Shown here piece by piece: positions 14,554 through 22,064 of a stretch of 33,618 nucleotides of DNA. The number at the start of each line of letters is the position of its first letter. Within the stretch, counting starts at the first letter, position 1. The stretch covers positions 1 to 33,618 of the IMG/VR virus record IMGVR_UViG_3300046028_001801; one strand, 5' to 3'. Below the pieces are notes generated by a model. That model had not been told where the DNA came from, searched no databases, and saw only the letters and a list, made by a program, of their open reading frames with translations. A program made the position numbers and the translations under genes. Source of the stretch: a virus.

Positions 14554-14803
14554 CTATCTGCTCCTTAGTCCATAAACACGCATATTGTTGGGATAACCCC
14601 GTTATTTCTTCCATAAAAAATTTCTGTAATGCAGACACTTTACCGCCCTTTGTTTTTAACTCTACAAACCACGTATCACCGTTAGGCAGACACGCTATCT
14701 GATCTGACACGCCGCGTTGGTTAATTGACCTAAACTTATAAGTCTTTCCGCCTATTGACATTACTGCCCATTTAAAATAAGATTCAATCTCTTTTTCGTT
14801 CAT
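14510..14803 (-). CDS. VRR-NUC domain nuclease (97 aa)
   Basis: The VRR-NUC variant of the PD-(D/E)XK nuclease fold is complete: MNEKEIESYF at the start (the E...E helix), RGVSDQIACLPNGD with the catalytic Asp, WFVELKTKGGKVSALQ with E-x-K and the Q helix. Stand-alone VRR-NUC proteins in phages are thought to cut branched DNA such as Holliday junctions, like T7 endonuclease I. It is first gene of the leftward operon, overlapping the helicase gene. No SD is visible before the ATG: the 17 nt upstream are GTGTTAAACTTTTTTAC, so its start may be leaderless or poorly translated. Confidence 0.9.
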   Translation of the reverse strand: MNEKEIESYFKWAVMSIGGKTYKFRSINQRGVSDQIACLPNGDTWFVELKTKGGKVSALQKFFMEEITGLSQQYACLWTKEQIDEWVKVTRLPRDSR

Positions 14804-14813
14804 GTAAAAAAGT

Positions 14814-14843
14814 TTAACACATAATTAAAAATGTATGTATAAT
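14814..14843 (+). promoter_or_regulatory. Sigma-70-type promoter for the rightward replication operon
   Basis: TTAACA (14814-14819) and a perfect TATAAT (14838-14843) separated by 18 nt lie 36 nt before the nuclease ATG at 14879. A clear SD (CTAAAGGAAACTAAA) follows. The 75-nt divergent gap also must hold the leftward promoter, for which I see only weak boxes (for example TGTTAAACT reading leftward close to the VRR-NUC start). Confidence 0.7.
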
Positions 14844-14878
14844 AAAATTTCTAAACAAATAAACTAAAGGAAACTAAA

Positions 14879-16006
14879 ATGGCTCAACATTCAAATATTG
14901 TCGGTGGCTCAACTGCTAAAAGGGTTATGGGTTGCCCAGGCTCTGTAGCGTTATGCGCTAAGATGCCCCCAAGACCAAGTAGCGTCTACGCTGACTTAGG
15001 TACATTACTCCACAATGCAGTAGCACAAGTGCTTGACCAAGGCGTAACGCCTGAGTCCTTAATCGGTATGAAGTATCAAGACCAAGTGCTTACGCAAGAC
15101 CATATTGATAACAAACTTCACGTTGCTTTAGATTTACTTGGCGAGATAGATCCTAAGTTAGAAATGGAATATGCCGTCGAGACTGAGGTTGGCTTTGGTG
15201 ACTTCTTACCTGATGTGTTCGGTTCATGTGACTTGCTAGGCCGTATCGGTAATCGGGCTATTGTGTTAGATTGGAAGTTTGGCGATGGCGTAGCCGTGGG
15301 TGTAGAAGAAAACGAACAGCTTTTATTCTATGCAGCAGCAGCTATGCGTACACCTTCAGTAGCATGGGTGTTTGATGGCGCAACGGAAATTGAGTGTGTT
15401 ATCGTGCAACCACCAAGTGTCAAGCGTTGGGTAACAACCGTTGAGCGTGTCAAAATTTTTGAAAATAATTTAGTTGCATCCGTTAAAGAATCACAAAAGG
15501 CAAACGCAGGCCTCAACGCGGGTGAGCATTGTCGTTGGTGCGCTGCAAAACCAATCTGCCCTAAGATGACAGGTGCAGTTGACCGTGCCTTGCAGGAGCA
15601 GTTGGTGAGCCTCGATGCTGATATGATAGGTGGCTACTTAAAGAATTGTGATCTGTTAGAACAATGGATTACCGATCTGCGAGCGTTAGCGCATCAGATG
15701 TTAGAAGCCGATAAACCTGTGCCTGGTTGGAAGTTAGTCAATAAGCGTGCCACACGGCAATGGGCGAACGATGATCAGGCAGCAGACGTGTTAGCAAAAG
15801 TTATTCCCGAAGCTGAGTTGTATGTGACTAAACTCATTACACCAGCAGTTGCGGAAAAGATACTCAAGAAGTTAGGTGAGCAATTGCCTAATGACTTAGT
15901 AATAGCAGTAAGTAGTGGTAGCACGTTGGCACGGGAAGAAGATCCTCGTCCAGCCGTAGTACAAATCGGGAAGCAACTTGTTGCAGCCCTCTCTAAAATC
16001 CAATAG
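14879..16006 (+). CDS. DUF2800-type PD-(D/E)XK nuclease, Cas4/AddB-like with four-Cys cluster
   Basis: 375 aa. The RecB-type nuclease motifs are in order: GTLLHNAVAQ (His45), GSCDLLG (Asp118), LDWKFGDG (Asp131, Lys133) and NEQLLFYAAA (Gln147). One Cys near the N terminus (MGCPGS, Cys19) and three at C218-C221-C227 (HCRWCAAKPICPK) match the iron-sulphur layout of AddB/Cas4 nucleases. The phage family is usually annotated DUF2800 and is thought to be an exonuclease producing single-stranded ends for recombination or replication. It begins the rightward replication operon 36 nt after a TATAAT promoter, and its neighbour 11 nt downstream may be the partner that coats the ssDNA. Confidence 0.85.
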   Translation: MAQHSNIVGGSTAKRVMGCPGSVALCAKMPPRPSSVYADLGTLLHNAVAQVLDQGVTPESLIGMKYQDQVLTQDHIDNKLHVALDLLGEIDPKLEMEYAVETEVGFGDFLPDVFGSCDLLGRIGNRAIVLDWKFGDGVAVGVEENEQLLFYAAAAMRTPSVAWVFDGATEIECVIVQPPSVKRWVTTVERVKIFENNLVASVKESQKANAGLNAGEHCRWCAAKPICPKMTGAVDRALQEQLVSLDADMIGGYLKNCDLLEQWITDLRALAHQMLEADKPVPGWKLVNKRATRQWANDDQAADVLAKVIPEAELYVTKLITPAVAEKILKKLGEQLPNDLVIAVSSGSTLAREEDPRPAVVQIGKQLVAALSKIQ

Positions 16007-16017
16007 GAACTAAACTA

Positions 16018-16680
16018 ATGTCTAATATAACTACGTTTTCAGCAGCAAATTTACCCTCTGTAACTTCATTATCGACAGCACTACGTGCTTTAGAAACAGA
16101 AGTCGGCGCAGCAGGTGTTGTCATCCTTAAAATGGATAAGACAGGTCATTGGGTATTCGGTGCAGACCAAACCGAAGTCGGCGATGATTCTACATGGGCA
16201 GTCAATCCGTTTAGCTTTGTGCATGGTTTTATCGCATGGGGCGACGGTGAGGTGCTTGGCGAGAAGATGGTATCAGTATCTCAGCCATTACCTGAACTTG
16301 AAGAAGCGCCGCCAATGGCTCGCAAGGGTTGGGAGACTCAGGTCGGTATGTCTATGAAGTGTTTGTCTGGCGAAGATAAGGGGATGGAAGTCCGTTACAC
16401 TACAACTTCGGTTGGTGGTAAGCGTTCCGTACAATCCCTTGCAGTTGCCATCGCTACGCAAGTAGACACCAATCCGAAGTTGCCTGTACCGATTGTGACG
16501 CTTGATAAAGAGCATTACAGTCACAAGTCTTATGGTCGCATTTACACACCAATTTTTAAAATTGCAAGTTGGATGAGTATGACCGATGAGTCTGGTACAC
16601 CAGCAGAAGAAACCGCAGTTGAGGCAGAAGCAGAATCAGCAGCTCCTGTAGCAACTGCACGCAGAAGAAGGAGTGTTTAA
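16018..16680 (+). CDS. Putative ssDNA-binding partner of the DUF2800 nuclease (220 aa)
   Basis: It lies 11 nt after the nuclease gene, with GGAACTAAACTA as SD. The protein has a mixed alpha/beta body with basic and aromatic surface stretches (MARKGWETQVGMSMKCLSGE; EHYSHKSYGRIYTPIFKIAS) and a C-terminal tail that is acidic and Ala-rich (TAVEAEAESAAPV) then ends ARRRRSV. An OB-fold-like core with an acidic tail is reminiscent of phage SSBs, and DUF2800 genes are often followed by SSB-like genes (for example DUF2815). I cannot recognise that domain directly, so the function is an inference from context. Confidence 0.6.
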   Translation: MSNITTFSAANLPSVTSLSTALRALETEVGAAGVVILKMDKTGHWVFGADQTEVGDDSTWAVNPFSFVHGFIAWGDGEVLGEKMVSVSQPLPELEEAPPMARKGWETQVGMSMKCLSGEDKGMEVRYTTTSVGGKRSVQSLAVAIATQVDTNPKLPVPIVTLDKEHYSHKSYGRIYTPIFKIASWMSMTDESGTPAEETAVEAEAESAAPVATARRRRSV

Positions 16681-16681
16681 T

Positions 16682-16843
16682 ATGATCAAGCTAGAACTTA
16701 GCATTGAAGAAGTAAACGGCATCTTGATGGCTTTAGGTAAAGCGCCTTACGAAATGGCGCAACCTTTGGTTGACAAGATTAAGCAGCAAGCCGTACCGCA
16801 AGTGCAGCCGCAAGCTGCGCCTGTGGATGTAGCCGCAGAGTAA
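16682..16843 (+). CDS. Small Gln/Pro/Val-tailed protein (53 aa)
   Basis: The ATG is 2 nt after the upstream stop. The N-terminal half is a compact helical segment, LSIEEVNGILMALGKAPYEM; the C-terminal half is a low-complexity Gln-Ala-Pro-Val tail. The pattern ELSIEEVNxIL..L...P...V..L is seen in small phage proteins near replication genes; function unknown. A potential regulatory hairpin begins 5 nt after its stop. Confidence 0.65.
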   Translation: MIKLELSIEEVNGILMALGKAPYEMAQPLVDKIKQQAVPQVQPQAAPVDVAAE

Positions 16844-16847
16844 GAAA

Positions 16848-16916
16848 TGGGGCTAGTCTGTGATTATTCAGTCTAGTACACACAAGTCGAAGAACTAAGA
16901 AAACCGACTAGCCCCA
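16848..16916 (+). promoter_or_regulatory. 11-bp perfect inverted repeat directly before the DNA polymerase start (operator/hairpin candidate)
   Basis: TGGGGCTAGTC (16848-16858) and GACTAGCCCCA (16906-16916) are perfect complements separated by 47 nt, which itself contains TGTG...CACA and GTCTAG elements that can pair further. No T run follows, so it is not a terminator. The right arm ends 7 nt before the polymerase ATG, in the place of the SD; no purine-rich SD exists there (the leader reads CCCCACCTACCT). In-frame stops show the start cannot lie further upstream. An RNA structure controlling polymerase translation is plausible, as with the T4 gp43 operator, but unproven. Confidence 0.6.
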
Positions 16917-16923
16917 CCTACCT

Positions 16924-18894
16924 ATGACAATTCTATATATTGATTTCGAGACACGCTCACGCTGTGATCTACCCAGCCGTGGCGTCTATAACTACGCAAG
17001 GGATGCTAGCACGTCTGTGCTTTGCCTATCCTATGCGTTTGATGATGAGGAAGTGCAGTCGTGGTTGCCTGATCAAGAATTCCCGTGGCAGATTGTTGAC
17101 CATATCGTATCAGGTGGACAAATTCGAGCGCATAACGCTGCGTTCGAGCGCTTGATTATGTGGTATGTCCTCTGCCCAGACAAAGGAATCCCAGAACCGA
17201 CTACGGAACAGTTCTATTGTACAGCTACGCAGGCACGTGCCAACTGCGCGCCAGGCTCGCTTGATGATGTGGGCAGATTCGCAAGCGTGAATATGCGTAA
17301 AGACCATAGAGGCAATCAACTAATTCGTTTGCTATCTATCCCCAAGGCCGATGGCACATTCAATAACGATATAACGCTCATGGCTGAGATGGTCGCCTAC
17401 TGCGAGCAGGATGTTCGGGCAATGCGTGCGATTAGTCAAGCTATGCGCCAACTGTCAGACGATGAGCTGTTAGACTATCATGTGAATGAGAAGATTAATG
17501 ATCGTGGGGTATTGTTAGACAAACCCCTAGCCGAGTCAGCAATCAAGTACGCAAGTGCAGAGTTAATAGAAATAGAGAATCTTGTTGCAGAATTAACAGA
17601 TGGTGAAATATTAAGCGTGAGAAGTCCACGGATGCGCGAGTGGGTACTTGCAAGAGTCGGCGATCAAGCCAAGAAGTTAATGGAAAACTACAAAGATGGT
17701 GACAAAAAATATTCAATCGATAAAACAGTTCGAGCTAATCTACTTGCTTATTCTGAAGAAAATCCCGCAGAAGTACCGCCGCAAGTTGCTGATGTTGTCC
17801 AATGCGCGGACGACCTATGGGCGTCTAGTGTCGCAAAATTTAAAAGACTAAAGGAGCTGGCAGATGAAGAAGATAACCGAGTTCGTGGAGCATTTGTCTT
17901 TGCTGGTGGCGCAGCCACAGGTAGGGCAAGTAGTTATGGAGCGCAAGTCCACAACTTTACCCGAAAGTGTGCCAAGGAGCCTGATGCCGTTAGATCCGCT
18001 ATGGTTAGAGGCCACTCAATTGTCCCTGCCTTTGGACGACGTATTACCGATGTACTCAAGTCAATGCTTAGACCTGCCCTCGTATCCGATAGGGGAAAAT
18101 CATTAGTTGTTGCAGATTGGGCAGCCGTTGAAGCACGGGTTAACCCGTGGCTATCCAACTGTCCCGCAGGTATTCGTAAGTTAGATCTATTCCGTACTGG
18201 CGAAGATGTTTACAAGGTCAACGCTAGCGCGACGTTCCATGTACCTGTTGATCAGATTACATCCGAGCAGAGACAGATTGGCAAGGTACAAGAGTTAGCG
18301 TGCGGATTTGCAGGTGGCGTTGGAGCCTTCGCTGCAATGGGTAGGGCGTATGGTATTTTGTTACCTGAACCTGAAGCCAAGCGCATGGTCAATGCGTGGC
18401 GTCTAGCGAATCCGTGGTCAGTACCGTACTGGCAAGACCTTGAAAATGCGTACACAAGGGCGATGCGTAACAAAGGACATGAGTTCAGAGCAGGGCGAGT
18501 AACCTATTTATTTGATGGGCAACATCTGTGGTATGCACTTCCAAGTGGGCGTGTGTTATGCTATCCCTTCGCACGGTTAGATACAGATGGAGTCAGTTAT
18601 GCTAAAGCATCGTGGAAGCCAGCAGCCGACGCTAAAGAGTGGCCTAGAGCAAGATTATGGAAAGGACTCGCCTGTGAAAACATTACACAAGCCGTCGCCA
18701 ATGACTTACTGCGACACGCTTTGCGAGGCTTGGATGATGTGGTACTTCACGTCCATGATGAAATTGTGGTCGAATCAGCAGAACCAGAAATAGCAGTACA
18801 AAAAATGAAAGACGTTATGTGTACCCCACCCGCATGGGCTGAGGGGTTACCCTTAGACGTAGAGGCAAGCATTATGACAAGGTACGGCAAGTAA
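16924..18894 (+). CDS. Family A DNA polymerase with 3'-5' exonuclease domain
   Basis: 656 aa. Exonuclease: motif I IDFET (D7, E9), motif II HNAAFE (70-75) and motif III YCEQD (Y159, D163), a DEDDy enzyme in which the usual motif II Asp is Glu75. Polymerase: motif A VVADWAAVEARV (D398), motif B region RQIGKVQELACGFAGGVGAF (R450, K454) and motif C LHVHDEIVVE (H611-D612-E613). The 'ADWAAVEAR' form of motif A is usual in phage polymerases of this size. It replicates the phage genome; no 5'-3' exonuclease domain is present. It lies between the recombination nuclease pair and the primase-helicase and is preceded by a long inverted repeat instead of an SD. Confidence 0.95.
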   Translation: MTILYIDFETRSRCDLPSRGVYNYARDASTSVLCLSYAFDDEEVQSWLPDQEFPWQIVDHIVSGGQIRAHNAAFERLIMWYVLCPDKGIPEPTTEQFYCTATQARANCAPGSLDDVGRFASVNMRKDHRGNQLIRLLSIPKADGTFNNDITLMAEMVAYCEQDVRAMRAISQAMRQLSDDELLDYHVNEKINDRGVLLDKPLAESAIKYASAELIEIENLVAELTDGEILSVRSPRMREWVLARVGDQAKKLMENYKDGDKKYSIDKTVRANLLAYSEENPAEVPPQVADVVQCADDLWASSVAKFKRLKELADEEDNRVRGAFVFAGGAATGRASSYGAQVHNFTRKCAKEPDAVRSAMVRGHSIVPAFGRRITDVLKSMLRPALVSDRGKSLVVADWAAVEARVNPWLSNCPAGIRKLDLFRTGEDVYKVNASATFHVPVDQITSEQRQIGKVQELACGFAGGVGAFAAMGRAYGILLPEPEAKRMVNAWRLANPWSVPYWQDLENAYTRAMRNKGHEFRAGRVTYLFDGQHLWYALPSGRVLCYPFARLDTDGVSYAKASWKPAADAKEWPRARLWKGLACENITQAVANDLLRHALRGLDDVVLHVHDEIVVESAEPEIAVQKMKDVMCTPPAWAEGLPLDVEASIMTRYGK

Positions 18895-18922
18895 AAAAAA
18901 CCCCTAGTTTTGGGCTAGGGGT
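18893..18922 (-). terminator. Rho-independent terminator oriented leftward
   Basis: ACCCCTAG (18900-18907) pairs with CTAGGGGT (18915-18922). Read on the minus strand the stem is followed by eight Us (from the A run 18893-18900), a canonical terminator; read rightward it is followed by AATTAATT and would terminate poorly. It overlaps the polymerase stop codon. It would stop antisense or leftward transcription coming from the primase side while letting the rightward operon continue. Confidence 0.75.
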
Positions 18923-18948
18923 AATTAATTCACGGAAGGAAACACAAA

Positions 18949-21258
18949 ATGCACAACTTTTTAGAGTTTATCACGAATTTAGCGCCAGAGGGCGAGACTG
19001 CCTTGATTGTGCGCCAAAAGCCACAGTTAAAAGATGGCGAATTACAGTTGCACGCCGATGGTGCTATTAAATGCACATGGCCTGCGTATTTGCCAAGTCA
19101 CAGGATGAAGGACGGTGAGGCGTGGTACATCAATACTGCATCTTTTATCATAGACCGCTTTGAGGATGGGCGTGTGTCAGCGTCCGCAGTCAACTGCGAG
19201 TTCGTTCTTTTTATGATGCTAGATGACATCGGCACCAAGTCGAAAACACCGCCCCTTGCACCGACATGGATTCTTGAGACTAGCCCTGATAATTTTCAAT
19301 ACGGCTACGCTTTCTCCGAACAACCCACGAAGGGTGAGTTCACGGCAGCGGTCAAAGCGATTGCTGCGGCAGGTTACACCGATGCAGGCGCCACAAACGC
19401 CGTCCGAAATGTACGTCTGCCAGGCTCGATCAACCTGAAGCCTGGGCGAGATAACTTCGAAGCCAAGTTAGTCGAGTTCCATCCTGAGCGTGATTACACG
19501 CTAGGCGATATTTGCACGGCGCTAGGTGTGACGCCTGCGCCTGCTGACACGAATCATTACGCACCGATTAGACTCGCCGACAATGGTGGCGATGATGTGT
19601 TAGCATGGATGAATGATCAAGGCATGGTATTGTCGAAGATCAACGGCGAAGGGTGGTTATCAGTCACTTGCCCAAACAACGCCGAACACACCGATGGCAA
19701 CCCCGAAGGTCGGTACAAACCCCTAGATCGTTCTTATTGTTGCTTGCACTCGCATTGTGTCGATTTCGGTAGTCAAACATTTCTCGATTGGGTAGCCGCT
19801 AACGGTGGCCCTAAAGTTACACATGGCTTGCGTGACAAATTGATCGCTGAGGCGATGACGGTTGCGCTTGCCAAGATCACGCCTAGTGATATGTTTACTG
19901 ATGATGCCGACGCTAAGATAGCCGAAGTCGAGCGTAAAGAGTTAGGGCGTGTCGAGAAGTCCAAGTGGTATGAGCGTTTCGCTTATGTGCAAGATGACGA
20001 ATCTTTCTTTGATATGCAAGATCGCCGTGAGGTGTCAAGACAGACTTTTAACGCTCTGTTCCGTCACATCAAGTGTCTATCACTACATACAAACACCAAG
20101 ATAGAAGCATCAATCTGCTTTGACCAGAACAGACAAGCGATGGGCGCTAAGGCGCTCGTGGGGATTACTTACGCCGCAGGCGAGACGGTGCTAGTCGCCC
20201 GTGACGGTGATTTGTATGGCAACCGTTGGCGTGACGCTCGCCCTGATGTGTCAGCCGTGGTTGCATCGGAATCGAAAATAGCGTCTTGGCTAGACCATTG
20301 CCGTGAGTTAGTGCCTGAGCCTGAAGAGTTAGAACATTTACTTAACATCATGGCTTTTAAACTGCAACACCCCGAATTAAAAATTAATCATGCCGTCTTG
20401 CACGGTGGCGATGAGGGTTGCGGTAAAGATACGATGTGGGCGCCATTCATTTGGTCGGTGTGCGGTAGCCATTTAAAGAACCGTGGCATTATGGATAACA
20501 ACTCGATTAATAGTCAATGGGGTTATCAATTAGAGTCTGAAATACTTTTAATCAATGAGCTGAAAGAACCCGATGCGTCCGCTCGTAGGCAGTTGGCGAA
20601 CCAACTCAAACCGATAATAGCGGCTCCCCCTGAGATGCTACCGATTAATCGTAAGGGTTTACACCCATACCAAATGGCTAATAGACTATTCGTTTTAGCG
20701 TTCTCGAATGACCCTGTTCCAATCTCGTTAGCGTCACAGGACAGGCGATGGTTTTGCGTATGGTCGGCAACTGGGCGCATGGATTCGAACAAAGCCAAAG
20801 AGATGTGGGATTGGTATAGACATGGCGGGTTCGAGTCGATTTCAGCGTGGCTACACGCTCGTGATGTGAGTAAGTTTAATCCGTCAGCGTCACCGATGAT
20901 GACCGAGTTCAAAGCGAACCTAGTTGAACACGGCATGAGTATGGCAGAATCGTTCTTGGTCGAGATGCTCAAGGGTCGCAAGGGCGAGTTCGCTAAGGGT
21001 GTGATCGGTTCACCGTTTCATGCGCTCTGTGACCGTCTAACAGGGCTTGCGCCTTCTAATGTTAAAGTGCCACAAGCCGCCCTCTTACACGCTCTCAAAG
21101 AGGCTGGCTGGGTAGACTGTGGACGCTTGAAGTCGAGAGAGTTTGACACGAAGAAGCATATTTTTGCTGACCCCGAAATAGCGTCAATTCTGAGTAAGTC
21201 TGAGTTAAGGCGTGCGCTTGAGGATGTGCCAACACCCCAAAGCGTCAATATTAAGTAA
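18949..21258 (+). CDS. Primase-helicase: RepB/PrimPol-type primase fused to DUF5906 SF3-like helicase
   Basis: 769 aa, SD AAGGAAACACAAA. Residues 80-170 contain an archaeo-eukaryotic-type primase core: FVLFMMLDDIGTK (D92-D93) and the conserved RNVRLPGSINLKPG. A Cys/His cluster follows (CPNNAEH 241-247, CCLHSHC 264-270), probably a zinc-binding element. Residues 480-640 form the helicase: Walker A HGGDEGCGKDT (486-495), Walker B-like EILLINELKE (~531-540), and FVLAFSNDPVPI as sensor, typical of the DUF5906 family of phage replicative helicases. The protein would prime and unwind DNA for the polymerase encoded just upstream. It closes the rightward operon at a bidirectional terminator. Confidence 0.88.
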   Translation: MHNFLEFITNLAPEGETALIVRQKPQLKDGELQLHADGAIKCTWPAYLPSHRMKDGEAWYINTASFIIDRFEDGRVSASAVNCEFVLFMMLDDIGTKSKTPPLAPTWILETSPDNFQYGYAFSEQPTKGEFTAAVKAIAAAGYTDAGATNAVRNVRLPGSINLKPGRDNFEAKLVEFHPERDYTLGDICTALGVTPAPADTNHYAPIRLADNGGDDVLAWMNDQGMVLSKINGEGWLSVTCPNNAEHTDGNPEGRYKPLDRSYCCLHSHCVDFGSQTFLDWVAANGGPKVTHGLRDKLIAEAMTVALAKITPSDMFTDDADAKIAEVERKELGRVEKSKWYERFAYVQDDESFFDMQDRREVSRQTFNALFRHIKCLSLHTNTKIEASICFDQNRQAMGAKALVGITYAAGETVLVARDGDLYGNRWRDARPDVSAVVASESKIASWLDHCRELVPEPEELEHLLNIMAFKLQHPELKINHAVLHGGDEGCGKDTMWAPFIWSVCGSHLKNRGIMDNNSINSQWGYQLESEILLINELKEPDASARRQLANQLKPIIAAPPEMLPINRKGLHPYQMANRLFVLAFSNDPVPISLASQDRRWFCVWSATGRMDSNKAKEMWDWYRHGGFESISAWLHARDVSKFNPSASPMMTEFKANLVEHGMSMAESFLVEMLKGRKGEFAKGVIGSPFHALCDRLTGLAPSNVKVPQAALLHALKEAGWVDCGRLKSREFDTKKHIFADPEIASILSKSELRRALEDVPTPQSVNIK

Positions 21259-21262
21259 AAAT

Positions 21263-21287
21263 AAAGCCCCGATTAAGGGGCTTTTTA
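21263..21287. terminator. Bidirectional rho-independent terminator
   Basis: Perfect 8-bp stem AAAGCCCC (21263-21270) / GGGGCTTT (21277-21284) with a 6-nt loop; T-rich on the plus strand after the stem (TTATTT) and T-rich on the minus strand too (TATTTTTAC). It closes both the rightward primase-helicase operon and the leftward microprotein operon. Confidence 0.92.
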
Positions 21288-21303
21288 TTTACTGGTTAAG
21301 GGT

Positions 21304-21366
21304 TTATAAATCAAATACGGCTATGATTAATAATGCAATAGCACTTACGATAAAAGCAGTTAGCAT
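21304..21366 (-). CDS. 20-residue transmembrane microprotein, last gene of leftward operon
   Basis: The whole peptide is one membrane helix: MLTAFIVSAIALLIIAVFDL. The ATG overlaps the upstream stop (ATGCTAA) and GGAG lies 8 nt before it. Its stop is 20 nt before the bidirectional terminator, as expected for the end of a transcript. Evidence is short length plus SD and coupling; no homologue is known to me. Confidence 0.5.
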   Translation of the reverse strand: MLTAFIVSAIALLIIAVFDL

Positions 21367-21470
21367 GAGATTACTCCGTTATATTTGTTAGCGAATAGTT
21401 GGGCGGATGTTTTATCGTTAAACCTGATAGAGTAATCTTCGCCTTGTATTTTGTAGTGGACTATATACAT
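21360..21470 (-). CDS. Small hypothetical protein (36 aa)
   Basis: MYIVHYKIQGEDYSIRFNDK begins a compact beta-strand-rich protein ending VISC. SD GGGAGAGCG lies in the end of the upstream gene, with 10-nt overlap there and 7-nt overlap with the next ORF. Unknown function. Confidence 0.5.
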   Translation of the reverse strand: MYIVHYKIQGEDYSIRFNDKTSAQLFANKYNGVISC

Positions 21471-21628
21471 ACGCTCTCCCATATCTCCAGTTCTTCTTCT
21501 ATCTTGTGCATAGTTGTGCAGATATCACTCCATTTTGCGTCATATTGTGGGTCGCCTTCGGGTATGCAATTCTCTCTCATATCGCATAAAGCGTCCCATA
21601 TAACTTCTAATTCGTCTCTTGTAATCAT
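21461..21628 (-). CDS. Small acidic hypothetical protein (55 aa)
   Basis: ATGA overlap with the upstream gene and SD GAGGAG eight nt before the start. Two helical acidic segments (TRDELEVIWDALCDM; HKIEEELEIWESVCI), several Cys and Trp. Unknown function. Confidence 0.6.
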   Translation of the reverse strand: MITRDELEVIWDALCDMRENCIPEGDPQYDAKWSDICTTMHKIEEELEIWESVCI

Positions 21629-21789
21629 TCTTCAATCTCCTCTATTGTTGGATTGCAATATTCTTCTTCTTGCTCAAGTTCGTCAAAATAATCAAATAAT
21701 TCCTCTTTTACCTTGCTTGACGGATAAACGGATTCTTCTTCGCCATCGTCCCAAACAATGTTCAGCGTGTAGGATTTAATTTTTCTCAT
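21625..21789 (-). CDS. Strongly acidic small protein (54 aa)
   Basis: Starts MRKIKSYTLNIVWDDGEEES and ends in a Glu/Asp-rich helix (LFDYFDELEQEEEY, IEEIEE). Many acidic residues against few basic ones; acidic microproteins of phages often bind host DNA-binding proteins or mimic DNA. Coupled by ATGA to the upstream gene through a GAAATGGAG SD. Confidence 0.6.
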   Translation of the reverse strand: MRKIKSYTLNIVWDDGEEESVYPSSKVKEELFDYFDELEQEEEYCNPTIEEIEE

Positions 21790-22064
21790 ACAGACTCCAT
21801 TTCGTAAATTAGTTCATAAGATAAAACCTTAAAATCGCTTGCACCGTCTAGCATGAGACTTTTTAATTCTTCTTCGCCACGGTTACAGTAGTAAAAAATA
21901 TGCGTGTCGGGGATACCGTAAGAGTCATTCCCCCAGTCTTGCCCTTCGTCGTTCTCGTAATCGAACCCAGCGTCCCCAAAACTAAAGTAATAATTCTCTA
22001 TCGGGTTCGCTTCGTCCGTGTATTGAATTGTTGCGTATGCGCCTATTGCTATTGGATTCTTCAT
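21786..22064 (-). CDS. Acidic small protein (92 aa)
   Basis: Beta-rich N terminus (GAYATIQYTDEANPIENYYF), then a very acidic Gly/Asp stretch (GDAGFDYENDEGQDWGNDSY) and a helical end LIYEMESV. Coupled (ATGA) at both ends; the 3' end carries the ACGAAATGGAGTCTGTATGA coupling element that recurs at 22061. Function unknown; abundance of Asp/Tyr suggests a protein-binding role. Confidence 0.65.
   Translation of the reverse strand: MKNPIAIGAYATIQYTDEANPIENYYFSFGDAGFDYENDEGQDWGNDSYGIPDTHIFYYCNRGEEELKSLMLDGASDFKVLSYELIYEMESV

Noticed and set aside
21399-21779. Plus-strand ORF of 126 codons within the microprotein operon
   Set aside because: Cys/Ser/Ile-rich translation, antisense to four coupled leftward genes with SDs; no SD of its own.
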